DNA of 64,000 nt from Lophium mytilinum (lineage: Eukaryota; Ascomycota; Dothideomycetes; Mytilinidiales; Mytilinidiaceae): assembly GCA_010093605.1 (NCBI GenBank), contig MU004185.1, positions 2,360,427 through 2,424,426 of the forward strand, given 5' to 3'. Every line of letters begins with the position of its first letter. Position 1 is the stretch's first letter. A model generated the notes under the pieces. It saw only the letters and a list, made by a program, of their open reading frames with translations. It searched no databases and was not told the DNA's origin. The position numbers were made by a program, and so were the translations under genes. This document shows positions 34,724-47,107 of this stretch, one piece after another.

Positions 34724-37001
34724 TTTTTAATTGTCGTGCAAGTGGTGTTGCTTCCAATGTTTCCCGTGAGCCGTGAAGCTTGATGTGGCGGAGGATGAAA
34801 GCGAGAGCAGACGAGAAGAGATATAAAAGCTCCGAGGTAAGCTATCAGTCCGGTCATGCTATCTGCATTCCTCCCACAAAGTCGTCATGGACTGCTCGCG
34901 CTGGTTCAATGGTCCTGTGCAATACGGATGTCCGCAGAAATAGATAGTGTTTGTGTTATCATGGGGCGGCCACGAGACAATGGCTATCTACTCACTTGAC
35001 AACAGTGGATATTTCGTAGCACTCGAAAGGGTCGACGATCACTCCCGCTTCTCTGATGAGCCAGTACCTTTCCAGCATTTGCTTACGTGGGTTTGAATGT
35101 TCTGAAGACTTCTGAAAAGAAGCATATGAGTTTCAATATTCGGTTTCAAGTCCCGCGCGTCTCGTTCGTTCCTAGCGGGCTATATTTTTCTCGGAAGGCG
35201 TGTTTGGCGAGGATGCAGATACTACTAAGCCTCCAATTTGATCCCTTCAAGAGCCAGTTGAGCATCGCGTGACATCTGAGCAGTGGGGAGCATACGTTAC
35301 ACTCTGGGGTGGCGCAAAGTCCCCGATATACCTCGAATAATTCCCAGTGCTTAAGTATTGATCGCCTCGTGATTTGACGTCTTGATCACAACACCTTGGT
35401 GGTTCTCCTTCCGTACAATTAAACTCCAACTCTTACACAACTTTTGATCATCCTTCAAATATGAGGGGAATTAGATGGGTATCGCAAGGACTTCGAGTGG
35501 AGGAAATCACCTCGAATGCAACACCGAAGTGTGGCTAATGCCGTCCTCTGGAGGTACAGGTGTGGCGGATGATCCACCGCAGCCTCAACTCAATATTTCT
35601 TCGTAGAACGAAACACATTAAGATTCCACCCTGCCAACTTTTGACGCGAATGGCATTTCTACTTCACTAGGAAAAGGTCTAGCCAAAGGTGTGAATTACT
35701 ACGTAGCGATCTAACGACACCGAACCTTAGAAGTTCTCCGACTAATAGACGCCAGAAAGCCAGAGTCATGTGAAAGTCATGTGCTGCCTTGGAGGCATTA
35801 CGTAGCTTAAACTGTTCACAGTAGCCATCGACAACGGGAGTATGTGCCTGCTGGGTCTCGCTGCTGACAAGGCCGCTCTGCCTCTGCTCTCGGGTAGGCC
35901 ACACAGTCTTCAGCACGAACGGTAACCGTTTTGATGCGCCGAAAAACTATTGGTACCTGTCCTACGGGGTATGATAGTCATTGAGGCGTGCGATGACCTT
36001 GATACCGAAGTTGACGAACTGGACTATTGCCAAAGCGAGAGCGACGAGCGCGAGGGTATCTGCCACGCCAAATCACGAAGACGTCTGTGGGTAGGTAGCG
36101 AGAATGCAATTCAGATCGGTTTAGATGCTCAAAATCGTTATAGCTGGGGCCGTCAAGAATATGAAGCATGGGAAAACTGTCAGGCTGGACGCTGAACCTA
36201 AGCGCTTGGGGCTGATAAAGGATTATACCGCTAGTTTCGAATTGGCTTAGTGCTCTATCTCTGCGTTCCATCTTATGATACCCAGCCTAGTTCTAAACAG
36301 TAGATAGAAATTGGGTACTACTATGTACGTAGACTTACGTAGAGAAGACTACTACGAATCTATCTTTTTCATGGTTTTCTTGACGGCATGTTTCCTCGAC
36401 CGCGAATCAAAAGGCGCTGGTAGGGGTGGTCCACGCACGCTCGCTTCCCTCCTTCCTTGCCTGCAGAAGTGTTCGGATAACTCGATATCTTCAATTTACT
36501 TATGATGGCAATTGGTGACAGCGCATCAGATTGCCAGGCATGCCAGGGTAAGTTCCTGGCGCGCTATTTTGGCATCAAGCCGCATCCGTCCCGCGGGCGC
36601 TAGGGACCCCTTTTAATGCGCACTAGTGGAACATCGGGGACTCCGCCTCCAGATTGGGATCCTGTCAAGCTCAATCCATCTTAGCGGATCGCTTACACCT
36701 CATGTTCCCCGTCTTTTGCTCCCTTGGACCTGACCCAGCCAGCCACGAGGTTCCAGAGCCGCGTGCTCGTGGCGTCTGGACCCTCGCTTTAGCCGCCAAA
36801 TTCTCCTAGTTTCAAGACTATCGAAGCGGCGGTTGCTGTCTAGTCTTTCACGATGTGGAAATGAATGAACCACAAGCCTTTCAGGAGGGGGTATGTATAG
36901 GCGGCCGAGCTCTCGTGGTGTCCCTCGTCTAGCATCTCCTCCATCGTGGCCGCCTTCAATCAGTTGATATCGCACTCGTTGAACTTTATCTAGCATCCAA
37001 G
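34724..37001. other. Intergenic, 2.3 kb without a recognisable gene
   Basis: Composition is balanced and there is no sign of RIP. Frames up to 97 codons exist on both strands (for example around 35650-36270), but none shows a known motif, a good start context or clear introns. It may hold decayed genes or a long upstream region for the secreted protein at 37002. Confidence 0.45.
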
Positions 37002-38415
37002 ATGCAGTCTGTCGTTTCAGTCCTTTTCCTTCTCCTCGCCTTCTTCGACTTCGGTCTTTGCACTGCTACTTGCGGTCCTGCGGTAGCTTCGTGCGCAAAG
37101 TTGCCCGTAGCTTCTGGCAAAGCATGTTCATCCATCATCGGTACGCGCTGCGAGTTCTTCCTGGACACTGAGACGCCCTCTGACAAGCATTTGCCTTTTA
37201 GCCAGTAGCAAGCTGAAGATCGCAACATGCGAAAAGCCTAGGTCTACCATCGTGAAGACCGTGACTGTTACTCCGAAACTCGCGACTCGCTCCATCACCG
37301 TCAAGTCCACTCTCTCGAAGCCAACGTACGCCCCGGAACACTCTTTCAAGGTGCCCCGGGCAATGGGCTGATGTTTTGCAGGACTATTCGCCGTACATCC
37401 CTATCGATAGAGACGGATTACACCACCGAGAGTCTATTCAGCACCGAGACTCAATTCAGCACTTTCACTGACGTCTCGTAAGTGACCCTAAAGCTATCCC
37501 GCTACATCAATCTGTCAAGTCGGCGGCTGCTAACATTGCTGGACAGCACCGCGACTGAGTACGCTACGATAACGGTTCCGGAAACCACTACCTCCACCGC
37601 TACCACCGTCTCGTGAGTAATATTGGGAGAAAGCGGCAATGATTACGCTAACCTGCAGTAGAACAAGCACTTCGACGCTCACCACGACCTGGTTTGAAGA
37701 GGATCACTGCGATGCCGCACCCGTCAAGCGTGACGGCCTCTTCAGGAGAAACAAGAACCCGCTTCCCAAAGACTGCTCATGCTATCTCACAACAAGCAAG
37801 TCGTGCAACAGCCAGCCCACCACCATCTACAAAACGGTGACCAAGTTGCCCGCTACCACCACGAAGTCCGTCACCATTATCGCGACAGTCAACAAGGTCA
37901 TTACGCAGTCCACAATCCAGCGCTCCACGACCCTGATCCAAGAAACCACGCTCATCGATGCTACCACTATCGTCCCGGTTTCCACTCTATCTTCCACGAC
38001 CGAGACCTCCACGGAAACGGCCACTTCGACGGCCACCGAGGTCACCACCGTCACCGAGAGCGCTTCGGCCACAGCAACCGCTTACGTTGACCGCTGCGCG
38101 CCCGGGAACATCGAGCAACTGAGCGGCATTCCCAGTTTCCTCAACGGCGTCGTGGTCCAGCTCGGTATGACAAGCGACTACCAGGGCGACTACTACTGCT
38201 GCCAAGACTGCTTCAATAACGCCGACTGCGTGTACTGGGCTAAGAGCAGTCAGGCCTGCTATGGCTATTACACCTCACGGACTGGGCCAGAAGACGACTG
38301 CAAGGTCGCGGGTCAGTGCACGAGGGGTGTACAACAGTGGGAGGATACTACAAACCAGGGTGGAATGACTTACTACAAGGGGAAGTGTATGAGAGAAGCT
38401 CCAGGGCCGGCGTAA
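37002..38415 (+). CDS. Secreted Thr/Ser-rich protein with Cys-rich C-terminus
   Basis: Exon 1 starts at 37002 with a signal peptide (MQSVVSVLFLLLAFFDFGLC). Four introns are inferred, each phase-consistent. The donors lie at about 37140, 37327, 37477 and 37612, and the last exon starts around 37661. The middle third is repetitive Thr/Ser/Val sequence (TKLPATTTKSVTIIATVNKV, then long TETSTETATSTATEVTTVTE-type stretches), expected to be heavily O-glycosylated. The C-terminal 110 residues have about 11 cysteines (YYCCQDCFNNADCVYWAKSS, SQACYGYY, DDCKVAGQCTRG), similar in feel to PAN/apple-like or WSC-like binding modules but not matched to one. No GPI signal is visible. It is a likely wall-associated or extracellular adhesive protein; function is unknown. 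Confidence 0.75.
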
Positions 38416-38946
38416 TAAGTCCGGGATGGTGGTATTACTACATAATAATAAATCTTATTCTGATCCATACTCGGCGCCGTTGTCGGTTCATCCTGCATGC
38501 TTGAATAGAGTTTCAAATATGCCTTTCGTCGTCCCAACCGACGGCTTCTCTTGTCCTTTGCACCAACACAATTCCGAGCAATAGAGAAGGAAGGTAGAGA
38601 TGAATCGATAATCACGTGAGCCAAGGAACCCGCTCTTTGGCTTGAGAGCATAGAACTGCACAGGCAAAGGATATCATTTTCATGTTATACTTTAGATGGC
38701 CTACACGCGAGATGGACAGTTAGGATTGATTGGACGCGCAGAGTAAAATGAGGTTACTGGCTCCCCATTCTAGTTAGGCTGGCATTGGCAACGCTTGACC
38801 ATGCAGAGGTCCGGCATCGCCATCTCCATCACAGCCTCTTCCGCATCACTCCAAATCGTGCCGTCTGCGTTTGACAAGTCTTTACACTATGGTTTGGCCG
38901 CCCTGCCAGGACAGGGGCCTATGCTTTCCAACAGCATGCACTCCCT
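38416..38946. other. Intergenic between convergent genes
   Basis: 3' flanks of the secreted-protein gene and of the transporter pseudogene. No gene is seen. Confidence 0.4.
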
Positions 38947-41216
38947 TCAGGAAATTTCCTCCACATGCACTGCCTCTACCACCACTTCCGACGGCGTCGA
39001 AATGCCCGAGTCATCGCGCTTCCGCTTTCCAGCCACACTCTTCAGTAACGCGCAGATTTGGACGACACCCCCGTCAATAAGAGGGAGGAAGATTGCAATG
39101 ATCAAAGCCACCCATAGCCAGAGGAGGGCGACGACAACCTAGGCCTTGAAGAGTCCCTTTGACATGATGGTCTTTGCGCCGTACGTTGGCAGCGGCCACA
39201 GCAAAACCTGACCAACGATTGTGGCGGCACCCCATATTGCTGCATCTCTCGACGCACGTTTCATGTACCGCACTCGCTCAGGCGAAAAGTAATCTTCTCG
39301 GTTGAACTAGTGACCGGTCGAGTGTTCCGACTGCACCTGTCCTATTGTCAAGAACGTGTCCCAGTCGAAATTCTGTGGCCGCCAGAATGATATGGCCAAC
39401 GTGATCGGGAGCGGCACGAAGCATGAAGTCAAGCATCCGTACATGCACGGCAGTGTTTTGCCCGTCGACGTGATGGTGATCTCGCCGTACACAGCGAACG
39501 CGGTTCCGAACCAGACGGCGAAGCCGCAAAGCATGCCGACAATGGGCGAGATAATTGTGGCCGCTTGGCTCTGGCCTCTCCAGAGAAGAGTGAAGCATGT
39601 CGGGAATGTCCCTGGGCTATTCCAGAGTCAGCAGTCTTCTATCACATATCCATTTCGCGAAAGGGGAGCTGCGTCTTACCAAACGACAATCCCAAGCATG
39701 TAGATCGTCCAGTTCAAGTCTACTCCACCCTTATGCAAGGCGGTCGCGAACGAGGAGATGAAGATCGAGCACCCCACCACTCCAATGTGCGACCACCTGA
39801 TCAATTGTTTGTCGGTAGGCGTTTTGTTGATGTAGGTTCCATATACATCAAATGAGATGATTAAGCTGACCGCAATAAGTTGCGCCGAAGCAACGCTGGT
39901 ACAAGCCATGAAAAATATCAGCAAGATAGCCGCAGCGCCTCCCTTTCCGGCCACAGCAGAAGCAGTATATGGCAGAACCAGGCCACCTTTGAGCAATTAG
40001 TCGAATTTCGCAGGCTGACTTCAACGTGCACCTACCGGAAACCTCCGCCTGCGTCATAAGCCTTGGCCAGGTGGGAAAGGCTGGCGTTTGCTCCAATGCG
40101 ACCGCACCTAGATGCTTGTTAGTATTGTACTCGGGGACTCGTTTCCATTCGCGTATAGAAACCCACCAAGGCCAACGATCGTCCTAAACGCGAACGGGAT
40201 GGCGTAATAGGCGTTTCCGCCTAAGATGTATCCAGGAACAGCAGCCGCAACATCTGCCGAGAATCCTTTTTGCTACACGCCTGTGTCCATAATCACGATG
40301 CCGAAATTCTGGTAATATGAATGATTCCGAAGAACACCGACTCTTTGCTCGTCATAGACAAGTACGAGCCGTAGTAATTGCCTTCCACAGGTCCGGACGC
40401 CGAAAGCTTGAGAATGGCGTCGTAGAGCGCAGAGATACTCCCATCTCGTTCATGACGAAGATCCTGATCGTAAACCACACCAGCACAACCATAATGATGA
40501 AGGTATGGATGTAGTCAGTGAGGAACGTAGCACGAAAACCTCCCCCGTACGTATACACTACAACACCAATCGGGAGCAAGTACGTGGAAGCGATAATATC
40601 TACGCCGGTTAACGAGGACACCGCCGTCGAGGCACCTACCAGTATCGAAGTGAAGTTGAAGATATTATTCAGAAGAGCAAAGATAATCCAGACAACATGT
40701 GCGATGTTTCCATACCGGACTTTGATGATCTCGAGCAGAGTATGGGCGTTTGGAGCCTTCAGTTTGGCTTGGATTGCAAGAAATGCGAAAAAGCAAATCA
40801 TGGTACTCTGGCCGTTGGCCCACCAGACAGGAAGTGCGATTTCGTAACGGTATGTGAGATATGGTGCTCCAAGAAGCGCAGAGGTGAAAGTCCACGAAGG
40901 GATAACTGCGGATGCCGTCAACCCAATTCCCACGCTCCGATTGGCGACCATGAATCTGAATCATAGGACTGTTAACACGTTGTACACCCCCGTGGAATCA
41001 GAGTTCGTCTCACGTTTCGGTCGACTTGTTGTCCTCTCCGAAGGCATTTTTCAAGGTCCGAGTCACGAAGATCATGCCTAAGTTTCGTTAGCATTTTGCA
41101 GTCAATCGGATATCTCATGTGGAGCTTCACATACCAATCGCGAAGGCTACACCTAGACCAACTACCACACCATAACCAACTCCCTGGGAGAGTGGTGGTT
41201 GAAGAGCTTCACTCAT
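38947..41216 (-). pseudogene. DUR3: DUR3-type urea transporter, multiply broken
   Basis: The start at 41216 (MSEALQPPLSQGVGYGVVVG) and the family profile of the sodium:solute symporter (SSS) urea transporters can be followed to a natural end at 38947. Landmarks are FMVANRSVGIGLTASAVIPS, a long run of membrane helices, ALEQTPAFPTWPRLMTQAEV and MACTSVASAQLIAVSLIISF. Damage is clear: a frame change near 40440-40460, another near 40320-40330, TAG at 40273-40275 (where the family has Trp before QKGFSAD), TAG at 39307-39309, and TAG at 39139-39141 (again at a family Trp, in LFKA*VVVALLWLW). Introns around 41100, 41000, 40120 and 39990 are still well formed. An intact protein would import urea and polyamines across the plasma membrane. 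Several lesions together make sequencing error unlikely. Confidence 0.82.
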
Positions 41217-42492
41217 GCTTCGTGTTCAAGTTTCAGCTCAGATATGATTACAACGTTCCGATGCAAGACACTCGCTACCAGTGCTACGGGAACGCTTTAT
41301 AGGTCATCGCCCATGCATACTGTCTCCCATCCGTCGAAATCCTGGACGCGATGCCAGCCGGCCGATTGACGTGTTAGACTACCTTACTTGTAGGTGTCAA
41401 AGAGCTATCAAACTTTCGAGGATCCTGGGAAGCGGTCTACCAGCAATCCATTGTTGCGAGTACCCAATCATAGACACTGTAAGCACCACGCCAATGCCCT
41501 TGGAAGGTTTTCTTACGTTCTATCCTGTGCACCCGCTGGGTCCGCTGAATTGAGTCGGGTTCAAACGTGATGGGCGAAGCAAGCCCGATACCACGTTTAG
41601 CAGCTCGGTTTGCGAAACCTCGTCCGATTTTGATGATACGAATTTTTAGAATTCTTGCAAAGGCAGCGTTTCTCTAGCGCTTGTGTCTTGCAGATTCGAT
41701 CTCACGATTTCAAAGTTGGACTAATGCAGGAATCTACCCCGGAGGAAAGTCGTTTGGTGGGCCCACTTGTTGTACAGCATCATGAGAATTGGCGTATTCC
41801 TGAAGCTTTTTGAGAAGTTGCTCAACCGGAGGAGCGAGTTTATGATCGTCATGGACGGTGCGTTCCGATTGGCTTGAACATTTTGATCGACTTCGGTGGC
41901 GTAGCTGAAGACGGCACCTCCGTCCCAAACGTTTGCTTGGTGTGTTCAGCGTAAGTTTCAGTTTGAGGAGTGTATGAAAGTAGCTGGGTCAGTTTGACCT
42001 CCGCGGCCTATAAGCTGGATCAGGTGCTCAAAGGGAAGCCCCCAAGAGCCTGGAGATTGGTATTCGGTGGTCGTATCTCTAGCGATAGGCGTCAAGCCTC
42101 GCGTAAAGATCGGGGCTCAGTGATGACCGGGTTCGCCGAATTTGCCAGTCGCCCTGCATAATGCGTTTCCTCTTTCAGCAACGAGACTCGCGGAATTCGA
42201 TCAAGAGCGGCTATGGTTGGTTACACCCTTGTCTCCGGTGTATCAATTGAGAGGTGCGGTACAGTGCGAGCCCCACCTGCCAGCTCAGCTGATCCACAGT
42301 AGGTAGGAAATAGAGCGCTACTTGCGACTTCAGCTCATTCGAACTGCGAAGTTCTGCTTGCAGGGACGAACTTATAAGAGAGAGGAGAGTCGACCAATGT
42401 GGGATCAATGGAAATATATAGAACCCAGTTTCTAGACCCTCGAAACAAGTGTCTCCCTCCCAGCTACATCTGCGGTCGTTTCGTGGAGCAAC
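41217..42492. other. Intergenic, no gene recognised
   Basis: Short frames only. One minus-strand frame at 41734-41928 is coding-like (LAPPVEQLLKKLQEYANS) but matches no family I know. The last 100 bp are the promoter/leader of the methyltransferase gene. Confidence 0.4.
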
Positions 42493-43459
42493 ATGAGCAT
42501 GACCGAAGTCGAAAAGCCCGCCCAGCCAGTCAAGAAAGGGAATCCGTTTGCTGGCACGGAGGGAATCTACCTGCTTCCACACCACATCAAAGAAATCGAA
42601 AGGCTGAGGGGCCAGCATAGACTCATCCTTTCATCGACCGGGAACACCCTTCTCACCGCACCGATCAAAGAAAAGAAGCCTCGTGTGCTTGATTCTGGCG
42701 CAGCTGATGGTAGAATGATCCACTTTCGCCGAGTGACTGGGCCGAGCTAACTGAACGCAAGGTACTTGGCTGCTCGATCTCCAAAGGCTATATCCACAGT
42801 ATGAATGGTCTCTTCACGGCGTCGATATCGGTTCCGCGCTTTTCCCACACAAGAGTGGACCCTACGAGTCTCTCGACCTGCATGAACTCGACGCTCGAGC
42901 TCCAGCGCCGTCTAATCTTGGATGGGAGGGTTCTTTTGACCTCATCCACCAGCGTCTTCTGATTTGGGGGTTCCAGAAGAAAGATTGGCCGGCCGTCTTG
43001 AAAAACCAACTCGCACTCCTCAAACCTGGGGGCTGGATCCAATTGGTGGAGACGCAGTGGGTAGATCGTGACCACCCTTTCGACGCGGCGCAGTATCCAA
43101 ATCTCGCAAAGCAAACTACTCTCCAGACATGGAGCACTGATGTGTCTGGTATGGATATCTTCATTGCGTACAACTTGGAGGATCATCTGAAGGAGCTTGG
43201 GTTCGAGAACGTAAGCAAGCGGGACTTCGTGCTCGGGTACGGCGCAAAAGCAAAAGAGGAGAGTCAGAACCGTCCCTCCGCTGATCTGTGGATCAAGACC
43301 TTCACCAGCTTTGGAGAGCGATGGCCTGAAGGCGGCATTCCAGGAGTTGCGAAGACGAAAGAAGAGTTCTACCAATTCTTGGAAGATTTGAAGAATGAGG
43401 TGTCCGAGGTCGGGTATGCGCCAAAAATCAGCTACGTTATTGGACAGAAGCCGCTGTAG
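42493..43459 (+). CDS. SAM-dependent methyltransferase, LaeA/UMTA-like
   Basis: Exon 1 (42493-42709) and exon 2 (from 42762), joined across a 52-nt intron, give about 304 residues. The intron splits SAM motif I: RVLDSGAADG, then TWLLDLQ. Later motifs are HGVDIGSALFP (acidic end of beta-2), SFDLIHQRLLIWGF and LKPGGWIQLVETQWVDRDH, the typical post-motif region of fungal class I methyltransferases related to LaeA. Motif I has Ala-Ala where Gly-x-Gly-type residues are usual, but the Asp and Gly that hold SAM remain. Acceptor substrate is unknown; relatives act in secondary metabolism or its regulation. No biosynthetic core enzyme is adjacent. An ATG at 42499 is an equally possible start. Confidence 0.8.
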
Positions 43460-44256
43460 GATACCGTAGACAAGCTCTTAGATCGATTTGCACATCTACG
43501 CTGTCAATAGAGATGACTTTGCGACTCGGTAAGCGGCCCCACTCGGGTCGCACATTTGCGTGATACATGGGAGTCTGGTCCCTCTGCTAGGTTGTAAGAC
43601 TCAAGCATCGCCCTCCTCCAAACCAGTATCCGCATTAAAGCGGAACCCTCCATTACCTTCCCCGCCAGTTTTACCAAACAAGATGGGTACCTTTGCGCCA
43701 CAACACGCGTCCGTAGGGGCGTATCAATTGGGTTACAGCTCGTTCGATCTGGTCCGGGCCTTGTCACTGCTCCGATTGAATCACTAACAACTCCGGTTCA
43801 AGCGGATCGTTGGGTCGGATTATTATCCGTCGGCTGTTCATTGGCCGCGCCGAGAATAGAGCTATGCTAATCTCACTAATCCGTATATGGTCACCTCGAC
43901 GCTCGGGTGGGGCTTAGTCTGCCACTTCCATCACGCTAGTACGACCGCCTCTTCTGAACCTTCTGAGAAGAGGAATGGTCCAGCTGTTCGTTGGTATCAG
44001 GAACCAAAATTAGATGCTCTGGGAGCTCGGTGGGAGTCAGGTCCAGCTAATTTCGCCAGCCCCCTCCTTTCGGTGTATCTAATTAGCCGCTAGGCGGCGT
44101 TCTGTCGTGCCTGATTCTTAATACGTCCCTCCCCTTGATGATAGTACAAGAACTACGCGTTTCCTTCTCTTCTTTGTTTTCCATTGAAGCCCTGTTCACA
44201 AGTTTTGCTCAAGCGTACCATCACCCTTTGTTTGTCTTTGAGGATTTGCCTTCGTC
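43460..44256. promoter_or_regulatory. Upstream region of the carboxylesterase gene
   Basis: No gene is seen. The final 150 bp are pyrimidine-rich (ttccttctcttctttgtttt), as in fungal leaders. Confidence 0.4.
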
Positions 44257-46064
44257 ATGAAGATCAACGGTCTTGTAGCCATTATTTCCCTCGCCGGCTC
44301 GACGTATGCTTCAAACTACACAGTCGGCCAGACCGTTGACACAGGAAGTGGTTCAGTCGTCGGCCATGCTGCGCCCATCGCCAGTGCTGTTTCTGAGTAT
44401 TTAGGCATTCCGTATGCCCAACCACCGGTCAAGAATTTGAGGTTTGCTCCTCCGCTTGCCTACACTGGGAACTCGACCATTAATGCGTCAGCTTTTGTAT
44501 GTGCCAACAGCATCGCCCCCGTATTCTTTAAGGTGTACTCATAACGATTAGGGTCCTTCGTGCACCGTAGCCAAAAGTAACGCTCTCAGCGCGTCCAATT
44601 CATCAACTTCTCTGAACCTCACGGCTGCTGGAAGAATCATGGCAGCGGAGATCGGTGAAACGGGACTGAATCTCACACTTAGTGAGGACTGTTTGACAAT
44701 GAACGTCTGGACGAAGCCCCAAACTGGTGATGCCAAGAAAGCCGTCCTCGTCTGGATGTACGGCGGATTCTACACCATCGGCTCCTCTGCCATACCTCTT
44801 TACAACGGCCAATTCATCGCTGACCAAGAAGACGTCGTCGTGGTTACCATCAAGTAAGGATTCTCCGCACTCTTACCGTCCTATTCCCCGGACCAGGGAT
44901 CAAGTCTCACACGATATCTCCAGCTACCGCGTCAACATCTGGGGCTTCCCCTCCTCGCCAACACTTCCTCAGAACGTCGGCCTCCTCGATCAGCGGCTAG
45001 CCCTCGAATGGATCCGCCAAAATATCGCCGCCTTCGCTGGTGACCCCTCTCGTATCACGCTGATGGGCCAGTCAGCCGGCGCCGGATCTGCGGACCTATA
45101 TTCCTACAAGTGGACAGAGGATCCTATCGTCAATGCCTTCATCATGGAGTCAGGCACCACGGAAGTCGTGGTCCCACTGAACGCATCCACGGGTGCAGAG
45201 CAGTGGTTCAATGTCTCCGCGTCGCTCGGCTGCGGTGGAGCTGATACGGAGGAAGCGCAAGTCTTGGCCTGTATGCGCCAGGTCAATTCGTCCGCTCTTG
45301 CATCCTCCCTTGGCTCAAACTCCTTCTCGCCTACCATTGACAACACCCTAGTGTTCGACAACTACACTGCTCGCGCCGCCGCAGGCGATTTCATCAAAAA
45401 GCCTCTTCTAATCGGCAACAACAACAACGAACCAAGCGTCTTCCGTCTCATAGCCCTCGCGAAAGGGGAGGACCTGCCAGACGCTTACTGGCAAGCTGTT
45501 GGCCTGAAGACATTCGACTGCCCTTGCGCTGCGCGCGCAAACGTTTCTATCTTCAACAAGGTACCCACCTGGCGCTATCGCTTCTTCGGAGTATTCCCAG
45601 ACACCAACCTTACTACCAACCCGGACAGTGGCGCCTATCACGGCAGCGAGATCCCCATGATTTTCGGCGTGCCGCCCGCTGGACAGGGCATTGCAAACAG
45701 CTCGCAGCAAGAGCTCGCGCTCATGAGTTATATGCGCGGCGCCTGGACGACGTTTGCCAAGGATCCAGTCGCGGGCCTGAGCAGGTACGAGGGCGGATGG
45801 CCAAGTTACGATCCGGCGCAGGATACGCTGATTCGACTTGGCTTTGGTGAGCAAACAGGGACTAACGTGGGCTTGGCTGGAACATATGATGCTCCTTGTG
45901 GAACGCTGTTCTCGAGTATTTCGGGCGTGGGGAACGGAAAGAGCAGTGGGAATGGCACGTTGATATCGAACACCTCCAGCGCGGGTGTAGGATCAGCCCC
46001 CTGCGGCTACACTGTAGCTTTCGTAGTTGGGATCTTGTCGCTTGGGTGGATTTGCGCAATATAG
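44257..46064 (+). CDS. Type-B carboxylesterase/lipase, probably GPI-anchored
   Basis: Exons 44257-44496, 44552-44853 and 44924-46064 give about 560 residues. A signal peptide (MKINGLVAIISLAGSTYAS) precedes the family N-terminus (EYLGIPYAQPPVKNLRFAPP). Later landmarks are SEDCLTMNVW, the oxyanion region WMYGGFYTIGS, INYRVNIWGFP rebuilt across intron 2, the nucleophile elbow GQSAGAGS, a Glu in LIGNNNNEPS and a His in GAYHGSEIPMIFG, so the Ser-Glu-His triad is complete. The C-terminus is Gly/Ser-rich and ends in a hydrophobic tail (YTVAFVVGILSLGWICAI) typical of a GPI-attachment signal. It should hydrolyse carboxylic esters at the cell surface or wall. Many Asn-X-Ser/Thr sites are present. Confidence 0.9.
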
Positions 46065-46189
46065 CGAGGCAGTGGAATGATATTTAAGCTATGTGCAATA
46101 CTGAAGCCATATCGTTTACCGTTCCCTTCTTACTTGGCCTTGATCACCGTCGTGCAGATAACTGCTAGGTAGGTGCGTGGAGAGGTTCG

Positions 46190-46500
46190 AGTTAGAGGGG
46201 CTCGAGTTAAAGGGGTTCGATATAGAGGATTGCTACTACGCCGTTCATTTTCTCTATTTTCTATTTTCTACTAAAATATAGAAACCTATACCCTCAATTA
46301 TAAGGGGGTTAATTCTTCTAATATAGGCTATAGATAGGTTTATATCTTATTACTTTAAATAGCTTATCTTATCTAATATTATTTAAGGTTTTTTAGTTTT
46401 AAACTCCTCTAGGCAACTATAAATATTACTTTTGACTTTCTTTTTAATAGGAAATAGTAACTTCTTTTTATAGAGGAATAGAAAGAGCAGATAAATCTAG
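46190..46500. repeat. Small RIP-like AT-rich island
   Basis: A 300-bp TpA-rich island. It begins with three short direct repeats (gttcgagttagaggg, gctcgagttaaaggg, gttcgatatagagg) whose pattern is close to the edge of the large repeat block near 53722-53765. Probably a truncated or solo copy of the same transposon class. Confidence 0.5.
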
Positions 46501-47107
46501 TAATACGCAGATTGGTGACCTATGAAATCCCGGGCACAAGGAATTAGGGAAGAGTATGGAGGTCTGTACAAAGTACAAATGTTATATGTATTTCTTTGCA
46601 AACCTATGACGCATATGCTTGAGGCGCTTGCTGAGCACAAATCAAGATTTGGTTTCGTCTGCTTTCCCGACTGATATGTGATAGCCCTTAATCTGCTGTC
46701 GCAACGAAGTGAACCCCCCACACTACTTCTTTTGACCAGCCAGTCAGAAGCTGCCATTCCTGCCATGGGCTTTGGGCAATCCATACTTTAGTAGTATGTA
46801 GTTGCATGAGGCATCCAAGACTCCATTTACCGCCTGGAACAAAGACTAGCCGAGAACAAGTCATCAGAATGGAATCGGTGGGGTCTGGGTTGACGTCATG
46901 AACTCGAAATTCACTTCAGCAAGCCTTCGTGGCACGAACCGCTCTTGATGCATCAGAGAAGTGCAGCACGTATAGTTGGAGTCAGGTACATAGTCAATTG
47001 GCCAGATGCTCGCTTATCTGTTCAGCTCGTTGTACAGGCCGCTGCGGACCGTCCGCTACCAGACACCCTGCTGCCGTCGTAACGGTAACTCTCCCGACTT
47101 CCTTTCA
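46501..47107. other. Intergenic, no gene seen
   Basis: Balanced composition. 3' flank of the minus-strand pseudokinase gene. Confidence 0.4.

Noticed and set aside
41734-41928. Possible Zn2Cys6 regulator N-terminus on the minus strand.
   Set aside because: The cysteine spacing does not match C-x2-C-x6-C and the basic run looks like chance; left unannotated.
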